This document shows, one piece after another, positions 20,101 through 34,326 of a DNA stretch of 64,000 nucleotides. Position 1 is the stretch's first letter, and every line of letters starts with the position of its first letter. The stretch comes from Molossus alvarezi (Eukaryota > Chordata > Mammalia > Chiroptera > Molossidae): positions 84,325 through 148,324 of the forward strand of contig JBAWUJ010000137.1 of the NCBI GenBank assembly GCA_037176705.1. The letters run 5' to 3'. The translations under genes were made by a program, and so were the position numbers. Under the pieces are notes generated by a model that saw only the letters and a list, made by a program, of their open reading frames with translations, made no database searches and was not told where the DNA came from.

Positions 20101-22894
20101 TCTGCCGGTGATTCAGGGGATCGTCCAGTCACACCTCTCTGGTGTCTGTGAGCGGCGGTGCAGGTCCCATTTTCATCACAGGCGGCCTTTGAGAGGGAGT
20201 GGGAGGGGGGCAGGGGGTATGGTCAAGTGGGAGGGCAGGAGGGAGCGGGAAGAGGGAACTCTGCAACACCTCATGAGTTTATTCTCTTTGGCTTTCCCCA
20301 CACACTCACTGCTTCAAGAAGCAATGTGGAGTCACACCAAGATTCCCCACGGGAGAACAGGAAGGAGGGGTTGACGGCAGGCAAGTTTCCTTAGTAGGCC
20401 TCCTCCTCGCCCAGCCGCACCACTTGCCCTTGGCAGAGATTCCAGCGCCAGGCAAGGGGAGGAGTGGGGGCGAAAGCTTCACAGTGCCCAAAGGGTAGGG
20501 CCCCCGGCCCATGGGAAGCTGGAGGCAGGCGGGCCGAGCAGTAGAGGGGTGTCCCGTGGAACACATCTGCCGCTTTTCCATCGGGCTGGAGCTTGGTGGG
20601 TTGTCGGGGCGGCGGCCCAAACACACGGGTGGAGGGGGGCGCTCGCCTAGGGCGGGACTTTTGGGGGGGTTGCCCCGCCGGTTCGGGGCCCGCCGCCACA
20701 GGAGTGGTTCGCGGTGTCCTGCCAGGAATCCCTCCGTCACCCTCTTCAGTCCACCAAACCCCCTTTTTGTCTGGGAGAAGTGGACATGTGTAAAGAGGAG
20801 AAGCAAACGGACGACACAGCTCGGAGAGGCCGATTCACGTGGATTTTGTTTCCACGCGACACAGGTGTCAAGAAGTAAGTGTAAGGGATGAGGCCCCCAC
20901 CTGCATTTCTCAGACCCGTGAAAGTAGTTTTCATGGCAGGTACTGCCGCGTGTCATTTGCCCCTACCCTGCTCCTACACACCGCCTTCCTTTTCCCCGGG
21001 GCGCAGGTGTGCTGCTAATTGCCACCATTCAGGGCGGCCGCGGCCCCGCCCCCTTCGCCCCGCCCCCGTCCTGACGGCCCATCCCCCTGTGCGCCGACCC
21101 GGCCAGCTGTCAACCTCCTCTGTGCGGAGCTTATCACAGCCGCCACCGGGCAGGTGCTGCGCGATTGCCACACGTCACAGTGAGGCCAGCCGGATCGCAT
21201 CGCATCACATCGCATCGCATCGCATCCTGACTAACGGGGCCACGGAGACGCGTGGCCCAGCGCTCGGGAGCCCGGGCTCGTGGTCGATTCACGGCAGCGG
21301 GAGGGTGCTTGGGACACTTGTCTTCTCTCCTCTGTTCTCTGCTTCTCTCTCTCTCTCTCTCGCTCGCTCTCTCTCTCTGTGTCTCTCTCTCCCGCCCCGC
21401 CCCCGTCTCCCTCTCCTCCTCTCTCTCACCCCCCTAGTCTCATAGAGCTCTCCTGTCTTGCAGGACAGGGAATTTCGCGGAGTCGTGGAAGGGACTGCTC
21501 CCCTAGGCCCCTCCTGTGCCGAGGAAGGTCAGGCGGGCAAGCGGATCCCCGGGCGGATTTGGGGATTTCCTCGGAGCGAGGAGGCAGCTTCTCTGTGCGA
21601 TCTCGGTTCCGGCGGAGGACACCTGCTGCGGGCAGCGAAGCCGGACCCCGGTGGCCTGGGGTTTGGGCCGGCGCCGCCGGTACGTCAACCATCCACAGGA
21701 GTGGAAACGGTCCTGGTGCACACTGCAACTGTTTTCAGAGAGGTAGGGACTGTCGTGTCTTAGGTCAAATAAGTACTTTTGAAACATAAGTCCATCAAAT
21801 CAACGTGTTCATAGTTATTGCCTGATCCGCCCGCGCCCGCCCAGCCCCCAGCACACCAGGCCAACCCCAGCCGGCCTCGCCCCCCCCACCCTGACACACA
21901 CACACACGCACCCCCACGGACACGCACACCGCCCCGCCCCCCCACACACACACTGACACAGCAGCGCCCAGTCACGGCCCGTTAGAGATCCGGTCCACTG
22001 GTGGACCCGGTCGCTGTCCGTTGCAGCGGCCAAGTCCGGTGCCGGGCAACCTGTCTCTCCGGTCGCCCAGGCAACCGGCGCGGTCTCGCGTCCCCCGCAA
22101 GTCGTCCTCGCTCGTTCGGTGCCTCGATCGCGTGACCGCGGTTCTGCGGGCAGACCCGGAAGCGGGCCGGAGAGAGGCACACACGCACAGACACTCCCTC
22201 CCTCCCTCGCACACAGACACACACGGGCCTCCACACCTCCCTCGCTCCCTCCCCCCCTCCCCCCCTTGGCCTCTGGCCAAATACAAATACAGAATCAGTC
22301 AATAAAACATTTCAATATCGCCGTGCTCTCGTCCTGTTCACGGGCTTTGCGTCAGTCTGCGGCGGCGGCGGCCCGGGCAGAGACCCTGAGAGGGCCGAGG
22401 AGATCTCCCCCTCCCTTTTGACCTGGAGAATGTTCAGTGGGCTGGCGAGGGAAGAGCGGCTGCCAGCCGCCGAGCCGGCCCGCGCGGTTTGTTTCTCACG
22501 GAAGGCTTCCGGGCCCGTGAGGAGGGAGACGATCTGGTGGGAGACCTAAGAGTGTAGTGAGACATCAGGAGGGATACCTCGACTGGGAACATCCTCCCTG
22601 AGGAGCAAGGGTTTCCCTTCCCACCCCGGGCCCCCACCCAGCTCAGGATCCCAGTACCAGGAAGAGACGTCCCCATCCCTTGTGGCTGTGCAAACCACCG
22701 GGGATCGAGGTCCAGGCTGAGGCTGCCGGGGTCCCAGGCAGTTCCTTTGAAAGGGCCTGCCCACGCACGGAGCTCCGGGGACCCTCTTTCTGCGGGCTGC
22801 AGAGTGGGGGTGGGTGGCAGGGAGGGACAGCGGCAGCTTGAAAGGCACCAGAGACATCCCTGGGAAGAACTGAGTCAGTCCTTTGGCATTGGGG
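17173..22894. repeat. Macrosatellite unit 4 (5722 bp)
   Basis: The CT tract has 8 repeats (21345-21360). The NotI site is at 21034, CTCF-like motif at 21574-21587, NFI palindrome at 22266, poly(A) signal at 22301 and G-quadruplex start at 18077. Alleles: 141 A, 532 C, 1313 C, 1358 G, 2046 G, 3413 G, 3605 G. I found no private substitution. The left part matches units 3 and 5, while the 3413 G allele matches units 6 to 9, a mosaic pattern. Confidence 0.95.
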
Positions 22895-25800
22895 TGAGAG
22901 CTGGAGGGGCAGCTTTGTCCCAGGCACACGTGCTGGTGGAGGCTGCTGTTCCATGGGTGAGCCCTTCCCTGGCGGGGCAGGCAGCCCGGTGGGCGGGCGC
23001 GCACCGTCCCTGGGACTCTGGTGACCTAGCACCCACTGTCTGGGCCACCCTGGTGATTGCCTGAGGCCCCGCCCCACGGAACATTCAGGCCCACCCAAGC
23101 GGTGTCCATTGATTTTTCCCTAGGATTGGCCTGTCTTGGCTCCCGCTTCACGAGGTCCTAAATTCTCTGAAACCAACAACACCTGGCCTCAGCGAGCCCC
23201 ATACCTCCTCTGGCTCACTGGCCCCAGGCCTGGCAGTAGTAGCAGCCAGCGTTGGGCCCCACCTTGACATTGCCTAGGCACCTCCAAGACCAGCACAGAA
23301 GGCAGCCATGTGTAGATCGCTTTGTAGCTTATGTCTGGTGGCCCCGGGGAGAACACACAGGGGCAGTGGCTGACCTCGCCCCGGAGCCAGCCTAGAAGAG
23401 TTGGCCTTTCCTTTGCTCCTTTTCCCTTCAGAATATTACAATGGCATCCTCAGTACCTGGAGGTGGGTCTTTGTGCTTCTTTCTCAATAGGCTGTACGTA
23501 TGTGTTCTTTTTCTTGCTTCTCTCTTTCCTCCCTCCCTCCCTCCCTCTCTGGCTAGAGCCCTTTGGGGCTCAGGGCAAGACTGAGGAAGTTGTACAGAGA
23601 GCTCCCACATGCCCACGGCCCTGTAGTCCCTGCTCTTTCTTCCCCAAGTCACACACGGGCAGGCACGCAGGCACCCAATGCGTGAATTTTCTGAGGCCCA
23701 GAGGCCTGCTGCAGAACTTAGGATGAAAACCCTACCCTGCTCTTTTCCAGAAAGACAGGCATGGGCCTAAGCAAGGTGGCCTGGCCTGGGCTGGGCCTGG
23801 GGAGTGGGGGTGGGGTTAGGGGGTGGGAAGGGAAGGCCAGGGCCACTTATTCCAAGGGAACAGCAATGGCTTGATTCAAATGCAGAGAGCCTGGGACTTT
23901 GCCTGAGGCTTCTACAACTCCCCCACACTTAGGCCACTGATTCCAAGCTGCAGGAAGGGAGCAGGGTCAGTCTGGAGCTGAAAGAGTTCGCCTCCATGTG
24001 CCAAAGCCGAAAACTGCCCTCCACCCTCTGAGAAAGGGCAGGGTGTGGGTGGGGGTGAGGTGGCGGTTGGGTGGTGGTGGTGGTGGTGGTGAGCGGTGGC
24101 GGTTTAGGGGTGCAAGTGCAGGGCATCCAAGGAGAAGTTAAAGAGTCCATCTCGGCGTCATAGATTCCCCAGGCCAAACGCCGGTGTGGAGTGATGAGGG
24201 TCCAGGCAGGCCTGGTAGGGGATGAATGGACTCAGTAACCCTGTGTCTCGGGAACAACAAGCACACTCGTACTGAAACACTGTGCTCCAGCTGACGATTT
24301 TGGTAACTCACCTTTAGGTACCCTTCACATGGATGGATGGAGAGATGGTTGGGTGGGTGGGTGGATGGATGGATGGTGAGCACTGAACTGGACAGACAGG
24401 ACACACCGATCCTCCCTCCGACCACCGATTTCCAAGGGTAGGTCCGGGCCTAGGACATGGGCAACCCCCCATCAAGTGAATTTAGTTAACACCTTTGTAA
24501 TTTGGACCATCAGTGAGTTTAGTGTAGGTCTCTGGGTCTGTGAGGCCACTACACAGGCCTCCCCTGAGCTCGCCTGTGTTCCTATGTGTATGTGGCCCCT
24601 GCTACGCGCACACGCGCGCACACACACGGTACTCTCCTCCGGAGAGCCCTGACTCCTAAGTCGTGATCCAGGGGTTGTTTGAAACATCACCCCAAAGGAG
24701 TGGACCCCAGGAGGGGGATGTGAACATATGTCCTAGATGCCAGTGAACTGTGTGTTCTTAAAAGGGTTCAGATCTGAGGTCGTAGGTGATGTTTATATTT
24801 ACTACCCTGCAATGAGAACCTAGAAACAAGTCAGGACATCAAAAATCCCTCTCTTTGAAAGTCAGGGAGTTCCTGCATGTGTCAGAGAGGGTCCCCTATT
24901 TGTCTCCTGGCCTTCCACAGAATTCACCCCAGGACCTGAGGTGTAATCTTTGAGTCTGATGAGTTTTTTGAGTCATTCTTTGTTGTTGCTGGTGCTGGTG
25001 CTGGTGCTGGTGCTGGTGCTGGTGCTGGTGCGGGTCCTGGTGTTGGTGGTGCTTCTGCTGCAGCTGCTGCTGCCGCTGCTGCCGCTGCTGGTGCTGCTGC
25101 TGCTGCTGGTGCTGGTTCTTCAGTTAATCCTCACCCGAGGGTATTTCCTTGATTTGCAGTTGGACACTGAAATGGCAGGATAATTCTGGGAGAAGAGGAA
25201 CGGAGAAACCGAGGCAGGAAAGTTAAACAGAGCCAAAGAGCTTTGCGGGACGTGTTTAGCAGGGCCTTGTCTTGAGAACCAGGCCAACAGACTCTATTTG
25301 TCACAGAAGTGTGCAGCAGAGGAGGGGGCACGGAAGGGGAGAGGGGGAGAATTCAGACACCACTCATCCTGAAGTTGTTGGGACAGCAGGGAGGGAGGGA
25401 GGGAGAGAGGAAGGAGGAAAGAAGAGTGTAAAGGAATGGACCAAGCAACCAAGCAACCAAGCGACAAAAGAGGCAGGTCCTTCCCAGGAATAGACCAAAG
25501 AAAAGGGGAGACTTTTGGAGTCCAACTGCACCAGGAATATCTAGGCGAGGAACTCAAACACAAAAACTTCCAGACAGAAGGGGATGTGAGGCAGAAAAGG
25601 CTCTTTAGATGAGCTGACAGCCTGCCTGTGCTTCCTAGGCCAGACGCGTAGGTGGGCTCGCTCCGTTTCCGTAATAAATGTGCATGAGTTCAGGTTGTGC
25701 TCCATTCACTTGCACTCACGTTGCAATAAATTCACGGAGCGAGCGGAAAGCAGATGTTATGTGCAGTGTCTCCTCCACCTCCTTCCCCATGAGAACACAA

Positions 25801-28610
25801 AGATCCAGTCTGGGGACAGCCCTCTGCCGGTGATTCAGGGGATCGTCCAGTCACACCTCTCTGGTGTCTGTGAGCGGCGGTGCAGGTCCCATTTTCATCA
25901 CAGGCGGCCTTTGAGAGGGAGTGGGAGGGGGGCAGGGGGTATGGTCAAGTGGGAGGGCAGGAGGGAGCGGGAAGAGGGAACTCTGCAACACCTCATGAGT
26001 TTATTCTCTTTGGCTTTCCCCACACACTCACTGCTTCAAGAAGCAATGTGGAGTCACACCAAGATTCCCCACGGGAGAACAGGAAGGAGGGGTTGACGGC
26101 AGGCAAGTTTCCTTAGTAGGCCTCCTCCTCGCCCAGCCGCACCACTTGCCCTTGGCAGAGATTCCAGCGCCAGGCAAGGGGAGGAGTGGGGGCGAAAGCT
26201 TCACAGTGCCCAAAGGGTAGGGCCCCCGGCCCATGGGAAGCTGGAGGCAGGCGGGCCGAGCAGTAGAGGGGTGTCCCGTGGAACACATCTGCCGCTTTTC
26301 CATCGGACTGGAGCTTGGTGGGTTGTCGGGGCGGCGGCCCAAACACACGGGTGGAGGGGGGCGCTCGCCTAGGGCGGGACTTTTGGGGGGGTTGCCCCGC
26401 CGGTTCGGGGCCCGCCGCCACAGGAGTGGTTCGCGGTGTCCTGCCAGGAATCCCTCCGTCACCCTCTTCAGTCCACCAAACCCCCTTTTTGTCTGGGAAA
26501 AGTGGACATGTGTAAAGAGGAGAAGCAAACGGACGACACAGCTCGGAGAGGCCGATTCACGTGGATTTTGTTTCCACGCGACACAGGTGTCAAGAAGTAA
26601 GTGTAAGGGATGAGGCCCCCACCTGCATTTCTCAGACCCGTGAAAGTAGTTTTCATGGCAGGTACTGCCGCGTGTCATTTGCCCCTACCCTGCTCCTACA
26701 CACCGCCTTCCTTTTCCCCGGGGCGCAGGTGTGCTGCTAATTGCCACCATTCAGGGCGGCCGCGGCCCCGCCCCCTTCGCCCCGCCCCCGTCCTGACGGC
26801 CCATCCCCCTGTGCGCCGACCCGGCCAGCTGTCAACCTCCTCTGTGCGGAGCTTATCACAGCCGCCACCGGGCAGGTGCTGCGCGATTGCCACACGTCAC
26901 AGTGAGGCCAGCCGGATCGCATCGCATCACATCGCATCGCATCGCATCCTGACTAACGGGGCCACGGAGACGCGTGGCCCAGCGCTCGGGAGCCCGGGCT
27001 CGTGGTCGATTCACGGCAGCGGGAGGGTGCTTGGGACACTTGTCTTCTCTCCTCTGTTCTCTGCTTCTCTCTCTCTCGCTCGCTCTCTCTCTCTGTGTCT
27101 CTCTCTCCCGCCCCGCCCCCGTCTCCCTCTCCTCCTCTCTCTCACCCCCCTAGTCTCATAGAGCTCTCCTGTCTTGCAGGACAGGGAATTTCGCGGAGTC
27201 GTGGAAGGGACTGCTCCCCTAGGCCCCTCCTGTGCCGAGGAAGGTCAGGCGGGCAAGCGGATCCCCGGGCGGATTTGGGGATTTCCTCGGAGCGAGGAGG
27301 CAGCTTCTCTGTGCGATCTCGGTTCCGGCGGAGGACACCTGCTGCGGGCAGCGAAGCCGGACCCCGGTGGCCTGGGGTTTGGGCCGGCGCCGCCGGTACG
27401 TCAACCATCCACAGGAGTGGAAACGGTCCTGGTGCACACTGCAACTGTTTTCAGAGAGGTAGGGACTGTCGTGTCTTAGGTCAAATAAGTACTTTTGAAA
27501 CATAAGTCCATCAAATCAACGTGTTCATAGTTATTGCCTGATCCGCCCGCGCCCGCCCAGCCCCCAGCACACCAGGCCAACCCCAGCCGGCCTCGCCCCC
27601 CCCACCCTGACACACACACACACGCACCCCCACGGACACGCACACCGCCCCGCCCCCCCACACACACACTGACACAGCAGCGCCCAGTCACGGCCCGTTA
27701 GAGATCCGGTCCACTGGTGGACCCGGTCGCTGTCCGTTGCAGCGGCCAAGTCCGGTGCCGGGCAACCTGTCTCTCCGGTCGCCCAGGCAACCGGCGCGGT
27801 CTCGCGTCCCCCGCAAGTCGTCCTCGCTCGTTCGGTGCCTCGATCGCGTGACCGCGGTTCTGCGGGCAGACCCGGAAGCGGGCCGGAGAGAGGCACACAC
27901 GCACAGACACTCCCTCCCTCCCTCGCACACAGACACACACGGGCCTCCACACCTCCCTCGCTCCCTCCCCCCCTCCCCCCCTTGGCCTCTGGCCAAATAC
28001 AAATACAGAATCAGTCAATAAAACATTTCAATATCGCCGTGCTCTCGTCCTGTTCACGGGCTTTGCGTCAGTCTGCGGCGGCGGCGGCCCGGGCAGAGAC
28101 CCTGAGAGGGCCGAGGAGATCTCCCCCTCCCTTTTGACCTGGAGAATGTTCAGTGGGCTGGCGAGGGAAGAGCGGCTGCCAGCCGCCGAGCCGGCCCGCG
28201 CGGTTTGTTTCTCACGGAAGGCTTCCGGGCCCGTGAGGAGGGAGACGATCTGGTGGGAGACCTAAGAGTGTAGTGAGACATCAGGAGGGATACCTCGACT
28301 GGGAACATCCTCCCTGAGGAGCAAGGGTTTCCCTTCCCACCCCGGGCCCCCACCCAGCTCAGGATCCCAGTACCAGGAAGAGACGTCCCCATCCCTTGTG
28401 GCTGTGCAAACCACCGGGGATCGAGGTCCAGGCTGAGGCTGCCGGGGTCCCAGGCAGTTCCTTTGAAAGGGCCTGCCCACGCACGGAGCTCCGGGGACCC
28501 TCTTTCTGCGGGCTGCAGAGTGGGGGTGGGTGGCAGGGAGGGACAGCGGCAGCTTGAAAGGCACCAGAGACATCCCTGGGAAGAACTGAGTCAGTCCTTT
28601 GGCATTGGGG
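22895..28610. repeat. Macrosatellite unit 5 (5716 bp)
   Basis: This is one of three shortest units, with 5 CT repeats (27067-27076). It has a private A at unit position 186, shares C at 368 only with unit 10, and shares A at 3605 only with unit 3. The NotI site is at 26756, CTCF-like motif at 27290-27303, NFI palindrome at 27982, poly(A) signal at 28017 and G-quadruplex start at 23799. Alleles: 141 A, 532 C, 1313 C, 1358 G, 2046 G, 3413 A, 3605 A. Confidence 0.95.
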
Positions 28611-31600
28611 TGAGAGCTGGAGGGGCAGCTTTGTCCCAGGCACACGTGCTGGTGGAGGCTGCTGTTCCATGGGTGAGCCCTTCCCTGGCGGGGCAGGCAG
28701 CCCGGTGGGCGGGCGCGCACCGTCCCTGGGACTCTGGTGACCTAGCACCCACTGTCTGGGCCACCCTGGTGATTGCCTGAGGCCCCGCCCCACGGCACAT
28801 TCAGGCCCACCCAAGCGGTGTCCATTGATTTTTCCCTAGGATTGGCCTGTCTTGGCTCCCGCTTCACGAGGTCCTAAATTCTCTGAAACCAACAACACCT
28901 GGCCTCAGCGAGCCCCATACCTCCTCTGGCTCACTGGCCCCAGGCCTGGCAGTAGTAGCAGCCAGCGTTGGGCCCCAGCTTGACATTGCCTAGGCACCTC
29001 CAAGACCAGCACAGAAGGCAGCCATGTGTAGATCGCTTTGTAGCTTATGTCTGGTGGCCCCGGGGAGAACACACAGGGGCAGTGGCTGACCTCGCCCCGG
29101 AGCCAGCCTAGAAGAGTTGGCCTTTCCTTTGCTCCTTTTCCTTTCAGAATATTACAATGGCATCCTCAGTACCTGGAGGTGGGTCTTTGTGCTTCTTTCT
29201 CAATAGGCTGTACGTATGTGTTCTTTTTCTTGCTTCTCTCTTTCCTCCCTCCCTCCCTCCCTCTCTGGCTAGAGCCCTTTGGGGCTCAGGGCAAGACTGA
29301 GGAAGTTGTACAGAGAGCTCCCACATGCCCACGGCCCTGTAGTCCCTGCTCTTTCTTCCCCAAGTCACACACGGGCAGGCACGCAGGCACCCAATGCGTG
29401 AATTTTCTGAGGCCCAGAGGCCTGCTGCAGAACTTAGGATGAAAACCCTACCCTGCTCTTTTCCAGAAAGACAGGCATGGGCCTAAGCAAGGTGGCCTGG
29501 CCTGGGCTGGGCCTGGGGAGTGGGGGTGGGGTTAGGGGGTGGGAAGGGAAGGCCAGGGCCACTTATTCCAAGGGAACAGCAATGGCTTGATTCAAATGCA
29601 GAGAGCCTGGGACTTTGCCTGAGGCTTCTACAACTCCCCCACACTTAGGCCACTGATTCCAAGCTGCAGGAAGGGAGCAGGGTCAGTCTGGAGCTGAAAG
29701 AGTTCGCCTCCATGTGCCAAAGCCGAAAACTGCCCTCCACCCTCTGAGAAAGGGCAGGGTGTGGGTGGGGGTGAGGTGGCGGTTGGGTGGTGGTGGTGGT
29801 GGTGGTGAGCGGTGGCGGTTTAGGGGTGCAAGTGCAGGGCATCCAAGGAGAAGTTAAAGAGTCCATCTCGGCGTCATAGATTCCCCAGGCCAAACGCCGG
29901 TGTGGAGTGATGAGGGTCCAGGCAGGCCTGGTAGGGGATGAATGGACTCAGTAACCCTGTGTCTCGGTAACAACAAGCACACTCGTACTGAAACACTGTG
30001 CTCCAGCTGACGATTTTGGTAACTCACCTTTAGGTACCCTTCACATGGATGGATGGAGAGATGGTTGGGTGGGTGGGTGGATGGATGGATGGTGAGCACT
30101 GAACTGGACAGACAGGACACACCGATCCTCCCTCCGACCACCGATTTCCAAGGGTAGGTCCGGGCCTAGGACATGGGCAACCCCCCATCAAGTGAATTTA
30201 GTTAACACCTTTGTAATTTGGACCATCAGTGAGTTTAGTGTAGGTCTCTGGGTCTGTGAGGCCACTACACAGGCCTCCCCTGAGCTCGCCTGTGTTCCTA
30301 TGTGTATGTGGCCCCTGCTACGCGCACACGCGCGCACACACACGGTACTCTCCTCCGGAGAGCCCTGACTCCTAAGTCGTGATCCAGGGGTTGTTTGAAA
30401 CATCACCCCAAAGGAGTGGACCCCAGGAGGGGGATGTGAACATATGTCCTAGATGCCAGTGAACTGTGTGTTCTTAAAAGGGTTCAGATCTGAGGTCGTA
30501 GGTGATGTTTATATTTACTACCCTGCAATGAGAACCTAGAAACAAGTCAGGACATCAAAAATCCCTCTCTTTGAAAGTCAGGGAGTTCCTGCATGTGTCA
30601 GAGAGGGTCCCCTATTTGTCTCCTGGCCTTCCACAGAATTCACCCCAGGACCTGAGGTGTAATCTTTGAGTCTGATGAGTTTTTTGAGTCATTCTTTGTT
30701 GTTGCTGGTGCTGGTGCTGGTGCTGGTGCTGGTGCTGGTGCTGGTGCGGGTCCTGGTGTTGGTGGTGCTTCTGCTGCAGCTGCTGCTGCCGCTGCTGCCG
30801 CTGCTGGTGCTGCTGCTGCTGCTGGTGCTGGTTCTTCAGTTAATCCTCACCCGAGGGTATTTCCTTGATTTGCAGTTGGACACTGAAATGGCAGGATAAT
30901 TCTGGGAGAAGAGGAACGGAGAAACCGAGGCAGGAAAGTTAAACAGAGCCAAAGAGCTTTGCGGGACGTGTTTAGCAGGGCCTTGTCTTGAGAACCAGGC
31001 CAACAGACTCTATTTGTCACAGAAGTGTGCAGCAGAGGAGGGGGCACGGAAGGGGAGAGGGGGAGAATTCAGACACCACTCATCCTGAAGTTGTTGGGAC
31101 AGCAGGGAGGGAGGGAGGGAGAGAGGAAGGAGGAAAGAAGAGTGTAAAGGAATGGACCAAGCAACCAAGCAACCAAGCGACAAAAGAGGCAGGTCCTTCC
31201 CAGGAATAGACCAAAGAAAAGGGGAGACTTTTGGAGTCCAACTGCACCAGGAATATCTAGGCGAGGAACTCAAACACAAAAACTTCCAGACAGAAGGGGA
31301 TGTGAGGCAGAAAAGGCTCTTTAGATGAGCTGACAGCCTGCCTGTGCTTCCTAGGCCAGACGCGTAGGTGGGCTCGCTCCGTTTCCGTAATAAATGTGCA
31401 TGAGTTCAGGTTGTGCTCCATTCACTTGCACTCACGTTGCAATAAATTCACGGAGCGAGCGGAAAGCAGATGTTATGTGCAGTGTCTCCTCCACCTCCTT
31501 CCCCATGAGAACACAAAGATCCAGTCTGGGGACAGCCCTCTGCCGGTGATTCAGGGGATCGTCCAGTCACACCTCTCTGGTGTCTGTGAGCGGCGGTGCA

Positions 31601-34326
31601 GGTCCCATTTTCATCACAGGCGGCCTTTGAGAGGGAGTGGGAGGGGGGCAGGGGGTATGGTCAAGTGGGAGGGCAGGAGGGAGCGGGAAGAGGGAACTCT
31701 GCAACACCTCATGAGTTTATTCTCTTTGGCTTTCCCCACACACTCACTGCTTCAAGAAGCAATGTGGAGTCACACCAAGATTCCCCACGGGAGAACAGGA
31801 AGGAGGGGTTGACGGCAGGCAAGTTTCCTTAGTAGGCCTCCTCCTCGCCCAGCCGCACCACTTGCCCTTGGCAGAGATTCCAGCGCCAGGCAAGGGGAGG
31901 AGTGGGGGCGAAAGCTTCACAGTGCCCAAAGGGTAGGGCCCCCGGCCCATGGGAAGCTGGAGGCAGGCGGGCCGAGCAGTAGAGGGGTGTCCCGTGGAAC
32001 ACATCTGCCGCTTTTCCATCGGGCTGGAGCTTGGTGGGTTGTCGGGGCGGCGGCCCAAACACACGGGTGGAGGGGGGCGCTCGCCTAGGGCGGGACTTTT
32101 GGGGGGGTTGCCCCGCCGGTTCGGGGCCCGCCGCCACAGGAGTGGTTCGCGGTGTCCTGCCAGGAATCCCTCCGTCACCCTCTTCAGTCCACCAAACCCC
32201 CTTTTTGTCTGGGAGAAGTGGACATGTGTAAAGAGGAGAAGCAAACGGACGACACAGCTCGGAGAGGCCGATTCACGTGGATTTTGTTTCCACGCGACAC
32301 AGGTGTCAAGAAGTAAGTGTAAGGGATGAGGCCCCCACCTGCATTTCTCAGACCCGTGAAAGTAGTTTTCATGGCAGGTACTGCCGCGTGTCATTTGCCC
32401 CTACCCTGCTCCTACACACCGCCTTCCTTTTCCCCGGGGCGCAGGTGTGCTGCTAATTGCCACCATTCAGGGCGGCCGCGGCCCCGCCCCCTTCGCCCCG
32501 CCCCCGTCCTGACGGCCCATCCCCCTGTGCGCCGACCCGGCCAGCTGTCAACCTCCTCTGTGCGGAGCTTATCACAGCCGCCACCGGGCAGGTGCTGCGC
32601 GATTGCCACACGTCACAGTGAGGCCAGCCGGATCGCATCGCATCACATCGCATCGCATCGCATCCTGACTAACGGGGCCACGGAGACGCGTGGCCCAGCG
32701 CTCGGGAGCCCGGGCTCGTGGTCGATTCACGGCAGCGGGAGGGTGCTTGGGACACTTGTCTTCTCTCCTCTGTTCTCTGCTTCTCTCTCTCTCGCTCGCT
32801 CTCTCTCTCTGTGTCTCTCTCTCCCGCCCCGCCCCCGTCTCCCTCTCCTCCTCTCTCTCACCCCCCTAGTCTCATAGAGCTCTCCTGTCTTGCAGGACAG
32901 GGAATTTCGCGGAGTCGTGGAAGGGACTGCTCCCCTAGGCCCCTCCTGTGCCGAGGAAGGTCAGGCGGGCAAGCGGATCCCCGGGCGGATTTGGGGATTT
33001 CCTCGGAGCGAGGAGGCAGCTTCTCTGTGCGATCTCGGTTCCGGCGGAGGACACCTGCTGCGGGCAGCGAAGCCGGACCCCGGTGGCCTGGGGTTTGGGC
33101 CGGCGCCGCCGGTACGTCAACCATCCACAGGAGTGGAAACGGTCCTGGTGCACACTGCAACTGTTTTCAGAGAGGTAGGGACTGTCGTGTCTTAGGTCAA
33201 ATAAGTACTTTTGAAACATAAGTCCATCAAATCAACGTGTTCATAGTTATTGCCTGATCCGCCCGCGCCCGCCCAGCCCCCAGCACACCAGGCCAACCCC
33301 AGCCGGCCTCGCCCCCCCCACCCTGACACACACACACACGCACCCCCACGGACACGCACACCGCCCCGCCCCCCCACACACACACTGACACAGCAGCGCC
33401 CAGTCACGGCCCGTTAGAGATCCGGTCCACTGGTGGACCCGGTCGCTGTCCGTTGCAGCGGCCAAGTCCGGTGCCGGGCAACCTGTCTCTCCGGTCGCCC
33501 AGGCAACCGGCGCGGTCTCGCGTCCCCCGCAAGTCGTCCTCGCTCGTTCGGTGCCTCGATCGCGTGACCGCGGTTCTGCGGGCAGACCCGGAAGCGGGCC
33601 GGAGAGAGGCACACACGCACAGACACTCCCTCCCTCCCTCGCACACAGACACACACGGGCCTCCACACCTCCCTCGCTCCCTCCCCCCCTCCCCCCCTTG
33701 GCCTCTGGCCAAATACAAATACAGAATCAGTCAATAAAACATTTCAATATCGCCGTGCTCTCGTCCTGTTCACGGGCTTTGCGTCAGTCTGCGGCGGCGG
33801 CGGCCCGGGCAGAGACCCTGAGAGGGCCGAGGAGATCTCCCCCTCCCTTTTGACCTGGAGAATGTTCAGTGGGCTGGCGAGGGAAGAGCGGCTGCCAGCC
33901 GCCGAGCCGGCCCGCGCGGTTTGTTTCTCACGGAAGGCTTCCGGGCCCGTGAGGAGGGAGACGATCTGGTGGGAGACCTAAGAGTGTAGTGAGACATCAG
34001 GAGGGATACCTCGACTGGGAACATCCTCCCTGAGGAGCAAGGGTTTCCCTTCCCACCCCGGGCCCCCACCCAGCTCAGGATCCCAGTACCAGGAAGAGAC
34101 GTCCCCATCCCTTGTGGCTGTGCAAACCACCGGGGATCGAGGTCCAGGCTGAGGCTGCCGGGGTCCCAGGCAGTTCCTTTGAAAGGGCCTGCCCACGCAC
34201 GGAGCTCCGGGGACCCTCTTTCTGCGGGCTGCAGAGTGGGGGTGGGTGGCAGGGAGGGACAGCGGCAGCTTGAAAGGCACCAGAGACATCCCTGGGAAGA
34301 ACTGAGTCAGTCCTTTGGCATTGGGG
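28611..34326. repeat. Macrosatellite unit 6 (5716 bp)
   Basis: The CT tract has 5 repeats (32783-32792). The NotI site is at 32472, CTCF-like motif at 33006-33019, NFI palindrome at 33698, poly(A) signal at 33733 and G-quadruplex start at 29515. Alleles: 141 A, 532 T, 1313 C, 1358 T, 2046 G, 3413 G, 3605 G. It is the only unit with the 1313 C plus 1358 T combination, which is one of the two apparent recombinants over a 45-bp interval. Confidence 0.95.
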